Positions 13,571 to 20,137 of a stretch of DNA of 21,572 bases are shown in pieces (position 1 is the first letter of the stretch; the number at the start of each line of letters is the position of its first letter). The notes below the pieces were generated by a model that ran no database searches, was not told the DNA's origin, and was given only the letters and a program-made list of their open reading frames with translations. Origin of the DNA: JBBQER01 sp038320885 (GTDB taxonomy: Bacteria; Actinomycetota; Acidimicrobiia; IMCC26256; PALSA-610); the NCBI GenBank assembly GCA_038320885.1, contig JBBQER010000073.1:1-21572 (forward strand), written 5' to 3'. A program made the position numbers and the translations under genes.

Positions 13571-14391
13571 CGCTTCCCCTGCTCTCGCTTCACCGCGTCC
13601 ATGCCGCCCGCCTTCCGCTCGTCGACCCTGGCGAGCGCAGTGGGGGTGTTCGAGACGAACTGGTGGAGCATGAAGTGATAGCGCCAGCTCTCGCGCTGGC
13701 CCATGCCGTCGACCATGTGGTTGATCGAGGCTTTCACCATCTCGGCGGTCAGCGCGGGAACGAGTGCGACCTTGGCCGCCATCTCCTGCGCAGCGCCGGC
13801 GAGCTCGGCGCGCGGCACCACACGATTGACGAGTCCGAAGCGCTCCGCATCGGCTGCGGTGAACGTCTCGGCGCAGAACAAGAACTCCTTCGCCTTGCGA
13901 GGCCCGAGCTCCCACGGCTCGACGAGCAGCTCGACGCCGACGCCCGACATGCGCAGCACGGGGTTGGAGAACTTGGCGTCGTCGGCGGCGACGATCAGGT
14001 CGCACATGCACGCCAGCATCAAGCCTGCGGCCGAGCACGTGCCCTGCACCGCCGCGATCGTGACCTTGCGGAAGTCGCGGATGTTCACGAGCTTGTCGAA
14101 GTACATCGTCTGCTCGTGCATGAGCTTGCCCTCGGGCGTATCGCGCATCGCGGCCCAGTGCTCCTCGCCCGCGAGCAGCTCCTTGAGATCGTGCCCGGCC
14201 GAGAAGTGCTTCCCCTCGGCCGCGAGGATCACGACGCGGACGTCCGGGTCGCGGTCGGCCTGCTTGAACGCCGAATCGAGCTCGGTGATCAGCTGCGAGC
14301 TCTGCGCGTTCGCGGCCTCGGGGCGCGCGAGCGTGATCGTCGCGATCGGGCCGTCGGCGGCGTAGCGAATTGTCTCGAACGCCCCGGTCAC
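13567..14391 (-). CDS. Crotonase-fold protein (enoyl-CoA hydratase/isomerase family) lacking both usual catalytic glutamates
   Basis: A 274-residue crotonase. The fold is clear: ITLARPEAANAQSSQL (19-34), the first oxyanion-hole segment HFSAGHDLKELL (62-73), the second AAVQGTCSAAGLMLACMCDLIVAADDAKFSNPV (113-145), then PWELGPRKAKEFLF and AERFGLVNRVVP. In classical enoyl-CoA hydratase two glutamates act as acid and base; by alignment of the LAxxCD and FxxP anchors they would be at 125 and 145, where I read M125 and V145. The protein should bind acyl-CoA and hold a thioester enolate but is not an ordinary hydratase; isomerase, hydrolase or lyase chemistry is possible. The GTG start at 14391 lies seven bases after a TACCAT -10 box, with no Shine-Dalgarno. 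It is the first gene of the CaiB-DUF35-thiolase operon. Confidence 0.9.
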   Translation of the reverse strand: MTGAFETIRYAADGPIATITLARPEAANAQSSQLITELDSAFKQADRDPDVRVVILAAEGKHFSAGHDLKELLAGEEHWAAMRDTPEGKLMHEQTMYFDKLVNIRDFRKVTIAAVQGTCSAAGLMLACMCDLIVAADDAKFSNPVLRMSGVGVELLVEPWELGPRKAKEFLFCAETFTAADAERFGLVNRVVPRAELAGAAQEMAAKVALVPALTAEMVKASINHMVDGMGQRESWRYHFMLHQFVSNTPTALARVDERKAGGMDAVKREQGKR

Positions 14392-14398
14392 GCCGAGG

Positions 14399-14404
14399 AT
14401 GGTA
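14399..14404 (-). promoter_or_regulatory. Candidate -10 box of the crotonase-led operon
   Basis: TACCAT on the minus strand matches TAnnnT and ends seven bases before the GTG start of the crotonase-fold gene, which fits transcription beginning at the start codon itself. No convincing -35 is seen. The call rests on position and on the same arrangement at other gene starts in this window. Confidence 0.4.
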
Positions 14405-14419
14405 GTCCCTCGGACTTCG

Positions 14420-14776
14420 CTACTGGACGGTCAGCGTGGCGTGCATAGTCGAGTGAATGTTGCAGTGGAACTTGTAGGTCCCGGCCTTGCTCGGTGCGGT
14501 GATGGTTGCACTCTTGCCGCCGTCGACCGACACGTTGAAGCTGCTGCCGTCGTCGGATGTGACGGTGTGCGTGAACCCGTCGTTGTTCTTGATGGTCACC
14601 TTCGCTCCGGCCTTGACGGGCCCGGCGACGCTGAAGGCGGTGTTCTTCATCGTGATGTCGGCGTTCGACGTGGTGCTCTTGGAGCTGCTGCTGCACGCGG
14701 CGAGCGACAACGCGAGGGCGGCCACGACGAGGAAGAGGATCGCGAAGCGGGAACGGGTCACTGTGTTATGGGGCAT
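14420..14776 (-). CDS. Blue-copper (cupredoxin / plastocyanin-like) lipoprotein
   Basis: A 118-residue secreted electron carrier or copper protein. It has a basic N-terminus, a hydrophobic signal segment (11-27) and a lipobox LAAC ending at C28, so it should be lipid-anchored on the outer face of the membrane. After a serine-rich linker comes one cupredoxin domain with all four type 1 copper ligands: H70 in NNDGFTHTV, then C105, H108 and M111 in YKFHCNIHSTMHATLTV. The C-x2-H-x2-M spacing matches small bacterial plastocyanin-like domains. ATG 14776 is chosen because TATCCT lies five bases upstream; GTG at 14800 (8 residues longer) and GTG at 14761 (VTRSRF) are alternatives. It sits between an acyl-CoA dehydrogenase and a crotonase gene on the same strand; its link to their pathway is not obvious. 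Confidence 0.9.
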   Translation of the reverse strand: MPHNTVTRSRFAILFLVVAALALSLAACSSSSKSTTSNADITMKNTAFSVAGPVKAGAKVTIKNNDGFTHTVTSDDGSSFNVSVDGGKSATITAPSKAGTYKFHCNIHSTMHATLTVQ

Positions 14777-14781
14777 GCCCA

Positions 14782-14787
14782 AGGATA
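14782..14787 (-). promoter_or_regulatory. Candidate -10 box of the cupredoxin gene
   Basis: TATCCT on the minus strand ends five bases before ATG 14776. It lies in the 49-base gap after the acyl-CoA dehydrogenase stop, so the copper lipoprotein may have its own promoter rather than depend on the upstream gene. Evidence is positional only. Confidence 0.35.
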
Positions 14788-14825
14788 CGTACACGGGCAC
14801 TCCGGGGGTTCACCCGACGGGTGAT

Positions 14826-16007
14826 TCAGCGAGGTTCCCGGGGCAGACCCAGGACCCGTTCTCCGATCACGTTGCGCTGGATCTCGTTGGTACCGGCCCA
14901 GATCGAGCTGGCCTGGTAGTAGAGCCACGATCGCTGCCAGGCGCCGTCGCCGGGGTTGCCGTCGGCGCCGCGCCACAGCGGTTGCGACGCCCCGACCACC
15001 GCCATCGCGGTGTCGTGCAGGCGCTTGCTCATCTCGCTCCACCACAGCTTGTTGATGCTGCCGACCGGGCCGGGCTCGGCGCCTTTGGCGGTGCGCGAGA
15101 TCGTGCGCCAGTTGTGCAGTTGGAACATGCGCACTTCCACGTACGCCTCCGCGAGGCGCGGCGCGAGGCGCGGATCATCGAGCGCGCCGCGATCGAGCGC
15201 GAGCTTCCAGAGCTCGTCGACCAGCTGTGCGTGGATCACGAGCTGACGGGGATTGACACCGCGTTCGTGAGTGAGCGTCGAGTTGGCGATGCGCCACCCC
15301 TCGTGCTCGGGCCCGACGAGTTGGTCAGTCCGCACGAACACGTCGCTGAAGAACACCTCGTTGAATTCCGACTCGTCGGTGATCTGGCGTAGTGGTCGCA
15401 CTTCCACTCCCGGCGCGTGCATGTCGACGACGAGCGCGGAGATCCCCTTGCTCTTCGGCGCGTCGGGATCGGTGCGCGCGAGACACCAACCCCAGTCGGC
15501 GAACTGCGCGTAGCTCGTCCACACCTTCTGGCCGTTCAACAACCAGCCGCCGTCGACAGCGGTCGCGCGCGTCGTGAGCGACGTGAGATCGCTGCCGGCG
15601 CCGGGTTCGCTGAAGAGCTGGCACCAGATCTCGGATGCGTCGAGGATCTTCGGGAGCCACCGCGATTGCTGTTCAGGCGTGCCGTGCGCGAGCAGCGTCG
15701 GTCCGACCAGGTTCACCCCGATTCGGCCGACGAGCTCCGGCGCCCGCCCGCGCGCGAGCTCCTCGGTGACGATGTAGTGCTCGACCGGTCCCGCCCCGCG
15801 ACCGCCGAGCTCACGCGGCCAACCCACACCGACCCAGCGACCACTCGCGAGCTTCGCCTGCCATTCGCGTCCGAACGCGACTTCGTCGGCGAGGTCGTCG
15901 AACCGAGGCGGCAGACCCTGGCCGTATTCCCACGGCAGGTTCGCTCGTAGCCACGCGCGTATCTCGTCGCGCAACGCTGACTCGTCGGCCGTCGGGGACA
16001 GGTCCAT
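14826..16007 (-). CDS. Acyl-CoA dehydrogenase (FadE-like)
   Basis: FAD enzyme introducing a 2,3-double bond into acyl-CoA and passing electrons to ETF. The 393 residues include an N-terminal helical domain (DESALRDEIRAWLRANLP), VGWPRELGGRG, the FAD/substrate segment WCQLFSEPGAGSDLTSL (128-144), NGQKVWTSYAQFADW (158-172), and a C-terminal helical domain ending in SIWAGTNEIQRNVIGERVLGLPR (368-390). At the position of the usual catalytic glutamate of medium-chain enzymes (before G-T-N) there is A371. E248 in STLTHERG lies where isovaleryl- and long-chain-type enzymes keep their base. This resembles the mycobacterial sterol-pathway FadE enzymes, some of which work as heteromers with a second subunit. 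ATG 16007 diverges from the ADH gene over 66 bases. The fused ETF in this window is the likely electron acceptor. Confidence 0.94.
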   Translation of the reverse strand: MDLSPTADESALRDEIRAWLRANLPWEYGQGLPPRFDDLADEVAFGREWQAKLASGRWVGVGWPRELGGRGAGPVEHYIVTEELARGRAPELVGRIGVNLVGPTLLAHGTPEQQSRWLPKILDASEIWCQLFSEPGAGSDLTSLTTRATAVDGGWLLNGQKVWTSYAQFADWGWCLARTDPDAPKSKGISALVVDMHAPGVEVRPLRQITDESEFNEVFFSDVFVRTDQLVGPEHEGWRIANSTLTHERGVNPRQLVIHAQLVDELWKLALDRGALDDPRLAPRLAEAYVEVRMFQLHNWRTISRTAKGAEPGPVGSINKLWWSEMSKRLHDTAMAVVGASQPLWRGADGNPGDGAWQRSWLYYQASSIWAGTNEIQRNVIGERVLGLPREPR

Positions 16008-16060
16008 GCGCCGTGTCTAGTCCAGCCGCGGTTCCGCGTGCGCGTTTGGGTCCGGCTCGT

Positions 16061-16066
16061 TAGTGT
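16061..16066 (+). promoter_or_regulatory. Candidate -10 box of the alcohol dehydrogenase gene
   Basis: TAGTGT matches TAnnnT and ends seven bases before ATG 16074, so the mRNA may start at or next to the start codon. No ribosome-binding sequence is seen in the gap. A less good box, TAGACA, lies six bases before the divergent acyl-CoA dehydrogenase ATG. The call is positional. Confidence 0.4.
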
Positions 16067-16073
16067 CGGCGCG

Positions 16074-17156
16074 ATGAAAGCGGCGGTTCTGGAGCACATT
16101 CCGGGTGAGTTGGTCATCGACGATGTGCAGATCGGCACGGTCGGCCCGCACGAGGTGTTGGTGCAGACGGCCGCGGCCGGGTTGTGTCATTCCGATCTCC
16201 ATTTCATGGAGGGCAAGTATCCGTGCCCGGTGCCGGCGGTGCTGGGCCACGAGTCGGCCGGTGTGGTCGAAGCGGTCGGATCGCAGGTTTCCTACGTCCA
16301 ACCCGGCGATCACGTGATCTCGTGCATCAGCGGGTTCTGCGGCGCGTGCCGCTACTGCCTCTCCGGTCGTCCGAACCTTTGCAACAAGGAGGGCTTGGGT
16401 CCCGACCCCGCCGGACCGCCGCGATTGCGGCGCGGCGATCAGCCCTTGTACCAGTTCTTCGACCTGTCGAGCTTCGCCGAACAGCTTCTCGTTCACGAGC
16501 ACTACCTCGTGAAGATTCGGCCCGACATGCCGCTCGACAAAGCCGCGCTCATCGGCTGCGGCGTCACGACCGGTGTCGGCGCGGTGTTGAACACGGCGAA
16601 GGTCCGGCCCGGCGAGACCGTCGCGGTGATCGGCTGCGGTGGCATCGGCCTCAACGCGATCCAGGCGGCCGCGATCGTGGGTGCGGGTCGCATCATCGCC
16701 ATCGACCGCGTCGCATCCAAACGCGAGCTCGCATCCGACTTCGGCGCGACTGATGTCGTCGACGCGTCAGCCGGTGACCCTGTGGGCACCGTGCTCGAGC
16801 TCACCGGCGGGGGCGTCGATCATGCCTTCGAGGCGATCGGCCTGGCTGCAACCGCGCAACAGGCGTTCAACATGCTGGGCAAGGGCGGTACCGCCACCGT
16901 GATCGGCATGATCCCGTTCGGCGAGCGCGTCGAGATCGACGGCTTCCAGCTGCTCCTGGAGAAGCGACTCCAGGGTTCCAACATGGGTTCGAACCGATTC
17001 CGCGTCGACATGCCGCTGTACATCGAGTGGTACCTCGCCGGGAAGCTGAAGCTCGACGAGTTGGTCAGCGCCGTCTTGCCGTTGGAGAAGATCAACGACG
17101 GCTTCGCCGCGCTGAAGGGCGGCGAGGTCGCCCGTCAACTCGTCACCTTCGACTGA
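16074..17156 (+). CDS. Zinc-dependent medium-chain alcohol dehydrogenase
   Basis: Oxidises alcohols to aldehydes or ketones with NAD. The 360-residue protein begins at ATG 16074 (MKAAVLEHIPGELVIDDVQ); an in-frame ATG at 16038 would add only promoter-derived residues. Catalytic zinc ligands are C38 in GLCHSD, H59-E60 in LGHES, and C162 in LIGCGVTTG. The structural zinc lobe has four cysteines, C89, C92, C95 and C103, in GFCGACRYCLSGRPNLC. The Rossmann motif GCGGIG is at 187-192, followed by an acidic residue in IIAIDRV, which indicates NAD rather than NADP. The family resembles class III/actinobacterial aryl- or steroid-type dehydrogenases, some of which hold NAD tightly. It converges with the P450 gene, with 12 bases between stops. 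It may act on alcohols produced by that P450 or on aldehydes released by aldol cleavage; this is inference. Confidence 0.94.
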   Translation: MKAAVLEHIPGELVIDDVQIGTVGPHEVLVQTAAAGLCHSDLHFMEGKYPCPVPAVLGHESAGVVEAVGSQVSYVQPGDHVISCISGFCGACRYCLSGRPNLCNKEGLGPDPAGPPRLRRGDQPLYQFFDLSSFAEQLLVHEHYLVKIRPDMPLDKAALIGCGVTTGVGAVLNTAKVRPGETVAVIGCGGIGLNAIQAAAIVGAGRIIAIDRVASKRELASDFGATDVVDASAGDPVGTVLELTGGGVDHAFEAIGLAATAQQAFNMLGKGGTATVIGMIPFGERVEIDGFQLLLEKRLQGSNMGSNRFRVDMPLYIEWYLAGKLKLDELVSAVLPLEKINDGFAALKGGEVARQLVTFD

Positions 17157-17168
17157 AGCGAAGCGGCC

Positions 17169-18404
17169 CTACGGGTTCGTGGGGAAGACGAGCGGCAGGT
17201 TGTCGGCCTGCCGGATCCCGGGCGAGAAGTGGATTTCGGCGCCCGCGGCGAGCTCGTACTCCGGGATGCGCTTGTGGAACTCCTCCATCGCGACCCGCAG
17301 CTCCATGCGCGCGAGGTGCGAGCCGAGGCAGCGGTGCGGACCGCCACCGAATGCCAGGTGGCGATTGGACTCGCGATCGAGCAGCACGCTGTCGGGGTCG
17401 TCGAACTCCTCGGCGTCGACGTTCGCCGCGCCGAGAAGCAGCGTCGCGCTGTCACCGGCCGACAGGCTCACGCCGGCCATCTCGCAGTCTTGGGCGACAA
17501 CGCGGGGAACCATCATCACCGGGGTCTGGTGGCGCAGCAGCTCTTCGATCGCGGCGTTCATGAGCTCGGGATCGGCAACGACCGCGCGGCGGCGTTCGGG
17601 ATGCTGCGCGAGGTAGGCGATCATGCAGTCGAGCGTGGCCGTCACCGTGTCGAGCCCGCCGAGCAACAACAGGTGGCACATACCGAGCATCTCGGCCTGC
17701 GTGAGCGGCCGCCCGTCGACCTCGGCGGTCACGATGCGACTGAGCAGGCGATCGTCGGGATTCTTTCGCTTCTCCTCGAGTGCGCTCTCGAAGTACTGGG
17801 AGATCGCGGCGCCCGCGGCCTCGCGGATGCGTTGCGCGTCCCCTTCGTTCCTGGCGTCGGGACGGATCGTGTCGTCCCGCCACTTCAGGAACTGGGGCAG
17901 ATCGCTCTGCGGCAGTCCGATGAGCGCCAGGAAGATCGTCGACGGCAGCGGTGTCGCGAAGTCCTCGTGGAACTCGCACTCACCGCGCGCGACGAACTCG
18001 TCGATGACGCGGTTCACCAGCGCACGCGATTCTTCTTCGAGGTCGGCCATCTTGGTCGGCGAGAACTCCGGATCGAGGAGGCGCCGGTACTTGCGGTGGT
18101 CGGGCGGATCGACCGACAACGGGATGAGCGGCATGTCGTTGCCGATGTTCACGACGTCCTTCGACGAGAACACCTCGGGATGCCGCATGGCCCACATCAC
18201 GTCTTCGTACCGTGACAGGTTCACGTTGTGGCCGCCGAGCATGCCGTCGGAGCGTTGCACCGGGCACTCGGATTGCATCCGGTGGTACGCGGGATGCGGA
18301 TCGTCGGCGAAGCCGGGCGAGAACAGATCCATCAGGCCCGGCGTGACACCGTACTCGTCTCCGCCACTCGAAGCGGCACCGCTCTCGGTAGGGGTGGATT
18401 GCAT
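17169..18404 (-). CDS. Cytochrome P450 (bacterial soluble type)
   Basis: A haem monooxygenase inserting one oxygen atom, with electrons from a ferredoxin system not present in this window. The 411-residue protein has the C-helix segment DHRKYRRLL (102-110), the I-helix oxygen-activation motif GGLDT (249-253), the E-x-x-R pair E288/R291 in EELLR, and the haem loop FGGGPHRCLGSHLAR with the iron ligand C359. No membrane anchor is seen. The fold and length fit soluble actinobacterial P450s such as those acting on steroids and terpenoids; the substrate is unknown. ATG 18404 overlaps the upstream amidohydrolase TGA by one base (TGATG), with GGAGG just before it, so translation is coupled. It is the last gene of the TetR-amidohydrolase-amidohydrolase-P450 unit. 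Confidence 0.95.
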   Translation of the reverse strand: MQSTPTESGAASSGGDEYGVTPGLMDLFSPGFADDPHPAYHRMQSECPVQRSDGMLGGHNVNLSRYEDVMWAMRHPEVFSSKDVVNIGNDMPLIPLSVDPPDHRKYRRLLDPEFSPTKMADLEEESRALVNRVIDEFVARGECEFHEDFATPLPSTIFLALIGLPQSDLPQFLKWRDDTIRPDARNEGDAQRIREAAGAAISQYFESALEEKRKNPDDRLLSRIVTAEVDGRPLTQAEMLGMCHLLLLGGLDTVTATLDCMIAYLAQHPERRRAVVADPELMNAAIEELLRHQTPVMMVPRVVAQDCEMAGVSLSAGDSATLLLGAANVDAEEFDDPDSVLLDRESNRHLAFGGGPHRCLGSHLARMELRVAMEEFHKRIPEYELAAGAEIHFSPGIRQADNLPLVFPTNP

Positions 18405-20137
18405 CAGGCCTCCGTGGATGCTGCGTGAACGGTTTCGGTATCGCGCCCGGCGCGCAACACGATGCCGGGCGTCGCGCCCGTGTACGCGTGATCACGAACG
18501 ATCTCGGTGCCGTTCACGAGCACGTGCTCGACACCATGCGACTGGGCGACGATGCGGCTCGCGCCGCCGGGTAGGTCTTGTTGGGTGCGCTCGCCGGCGG
18601 GGCCGACGTTCTGCGGGTCGAAGCACACGATGTCGGCGTGGCTGCCGGCCGCGAGCACGCCGCGATCGCGCACGCCGTAGAGACGCGCGGGCTTGGCCGT
18701 GAGTTGGTACACGGCCTCCTCCAGCGTGACGTAGCCGTTCCGCACCGCGTCGCCGACGACGAACGTGGAGTACGCCGCGCCGCACATCATGTCGAGGTGG
18801 GCGCCGGAGTCGGAGCCGCCGATCATGGCGCGGGGGTCGCGCCACACGTCGGCGCGCATCTGCCACGTCTCGGCGGGTTCCGGTCCGCCGAAGTCGGGAC
18901 GAAGCCCGGTGCGGAGCTCGTCGGCGATCACGATGTCGAGCAGAGCGTCGAACGGCGCCTTGCCCAGCTCGGTCGCGATGTCGCCGACATGGCGGCCTTC
19001 GAACGCCTTCGTTTCGGGCGTGAACGTCTCGATCACCTCGAGCCGTTCCCAGCGCGCCAGATTCGCGAGCACGCCCGCCTCGGGCGAGTGGGCCTGCGTG
19101 TCGAGGCGCGCTCGGACCTCGGGATCGCTCAGGGCGCGGATGCGTTCGGGAACCGGCAACCCGATCGTCTCGCGCCAGCCCGGGAACCCGTCGAGCACGA
19201 AGCCGGTGAGGAAGGACAGCCGGATACGCATTCCCTGCGGCAACGTGAGCGCGACGATGCGCGCGCCGCGCGCCGCAGCACGCGTGCCGGCGTCGAGCTG
19301 CTTTTCGTGCATACCACCGCGCGCGACCCCGAGTACGTTCCAATTGAGTGGCCGATCGGCCGCCAGCGACATCGAGGTCATCAGGTCGACCTCGTCGTCG
19401 GTAAAGCCGTTGAGGCAGCCGGCGATGATCAGCTCGAGCTGGGTACCGGGATGCGAGCGCACCGCGCCGGCCAGCCGCACGAGCTCCTCGCGCGTTGCCG
19501 CGCGCGATGGCACCGGGTTGCCGTCGCCGTCGTTGTGGGTCGGCGCCTGCGAGGTGGAGAAGCCCATGGCACCCTCGTCGAGCGCGTCGTGGAGGAGCTG
19601 CTCCATCTGGCCGATCTGGTCGTCGGTCGCGGCGGTGCCCACCGCGTCCTCACCCATCACGACCCGCCGCAGCGCGGAGTGCCCGGTGAGGAAACCCGCG
19701 TTCACCGCGGTGCCGCTGCTCTCGACCCGTTGGAGGTAGTCGCCGAACGACTTCCAGTCCCACGGCAATCCCTGCTGGAGGGCGGGCAAGGGGATTCCCT
19801 CGACGCGCGCCATGAGCCGGGCGAGATAGTCGACGTGCTCGTCGGATGCCGGAGCGAGGGTGAAGCCACAGTTGCCGCCGAACACCGTCGTCACGCCGTG
19901 CATCGGCGATGGGCTCGCGGTCGCGTCCCAGAGCAGCTGCGCGTCGTAATGCGTGTGCAGGTCGACGAAGCCGGGCGCGACGACGAGGCCGGTGGCGTCG
20001 ATGGTTCGGGTCGCGCTCTCGTCGACGTCGCCGACCTCGACGACCCGCCCGTCGCGTATCCCCACGTCGCCGTGGATCGCGGCCGCCCCGGTGCCGTCGA
20101 CGACGGTCCCGCCCGCGATCTTGAGATCGAGCGTCAT
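18404..20137 (-). CDS. Amidohydrolase_3 family protein (N-acyl-D-amino-acid deacylase / D-aminoacylase-like)
   Basis: A 577-residue metal-dependent hydrolase-type protein of the amidohydrolase superfamily. It starts at ATG 20137 in the usual N-terminal beta-sandwich (MTLDLKIAGGTVVDGTG), then has the metal motif HTHYDAQ with H61 and H63, GGNCGFTLAP with C90 (the metal-ligand cysteine of D-aminoacylases), GFLTGHSALRR, and a late GGSDSGAHLDMM with D443. A final sandwich ends ADIVCFD. The THMR and SHHK-like histidine motifs of true D-aminoacylases are not apparent; the corresponding stretch around 198-275 reads differently. The metal centre may therefore be altered and the substrate cannot be assumed to be an acyl-amino acid. 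ATGA overlap with the upstream amidohydrolase_2 gene and TGATG with the P450 gene show tight coupling. Confidence 0.88.
   Translation of the reverse strand: MTLDLKIAGGTVVDGTGAAAIHGDVGIRDGRVVEVGDVDESATRTIDATGLVVAPGFVDLHTHYDAQLLWDATASPSPMHGVTTVFGGNCGFTLAPASDEHVDYLARLMARVEGIPLPALQQGLPWDWKSFGDYLQRVESSGTAVNAGFLTGHSALRRVVMGEDAVGTAATDDQIGQMEQLLHDALDEGAMGFSTSQAPTHNDGDGNPVPSRAATREELVRLAGAVRSHPGTQLELIIAGCLNGFTDDEVDLMTSMSLAADRPLNWNVLGVARGGMHEKQLDAGTRAAARGARIVALTLPQGMRIRLSFLTGFVLDGFPGWRETIGLPVPERIRALSDPEVRARLDTQAHSPEAGVLANLARWERLEVIETFTPETKAFEGRHVGDIATELGKAPFDALLDIVIADELRTGLRPDFGGPEPAETWQMRADVWRDPRAMIGGSDSGAHLDMMCGAAYSTFVVGDAVRNGYVTLEEAVYQLTAKPARLYGVRDRGVLAAGSHADIVCFDPQNVGPAGERTQQDLPGGASRIVAQSHGVEHVLVNGTEIVRDHAYTGATPGIVLRAGRDTETVHAASTEA

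Noticed and set aside
13571..14038. N-terminal extension of the CaiB frame
   Set aside because: Overlaps the crotonase gene in another frame with arginine-rich sequence; the TTG at 13570 gives the normal family length and a TTGA overlap.
17157..17168. Convergent gap between ADH and P450, examined for a bidirectional terminator
   Set aside because: Only 12 bases, with no convincing stem or T-run.
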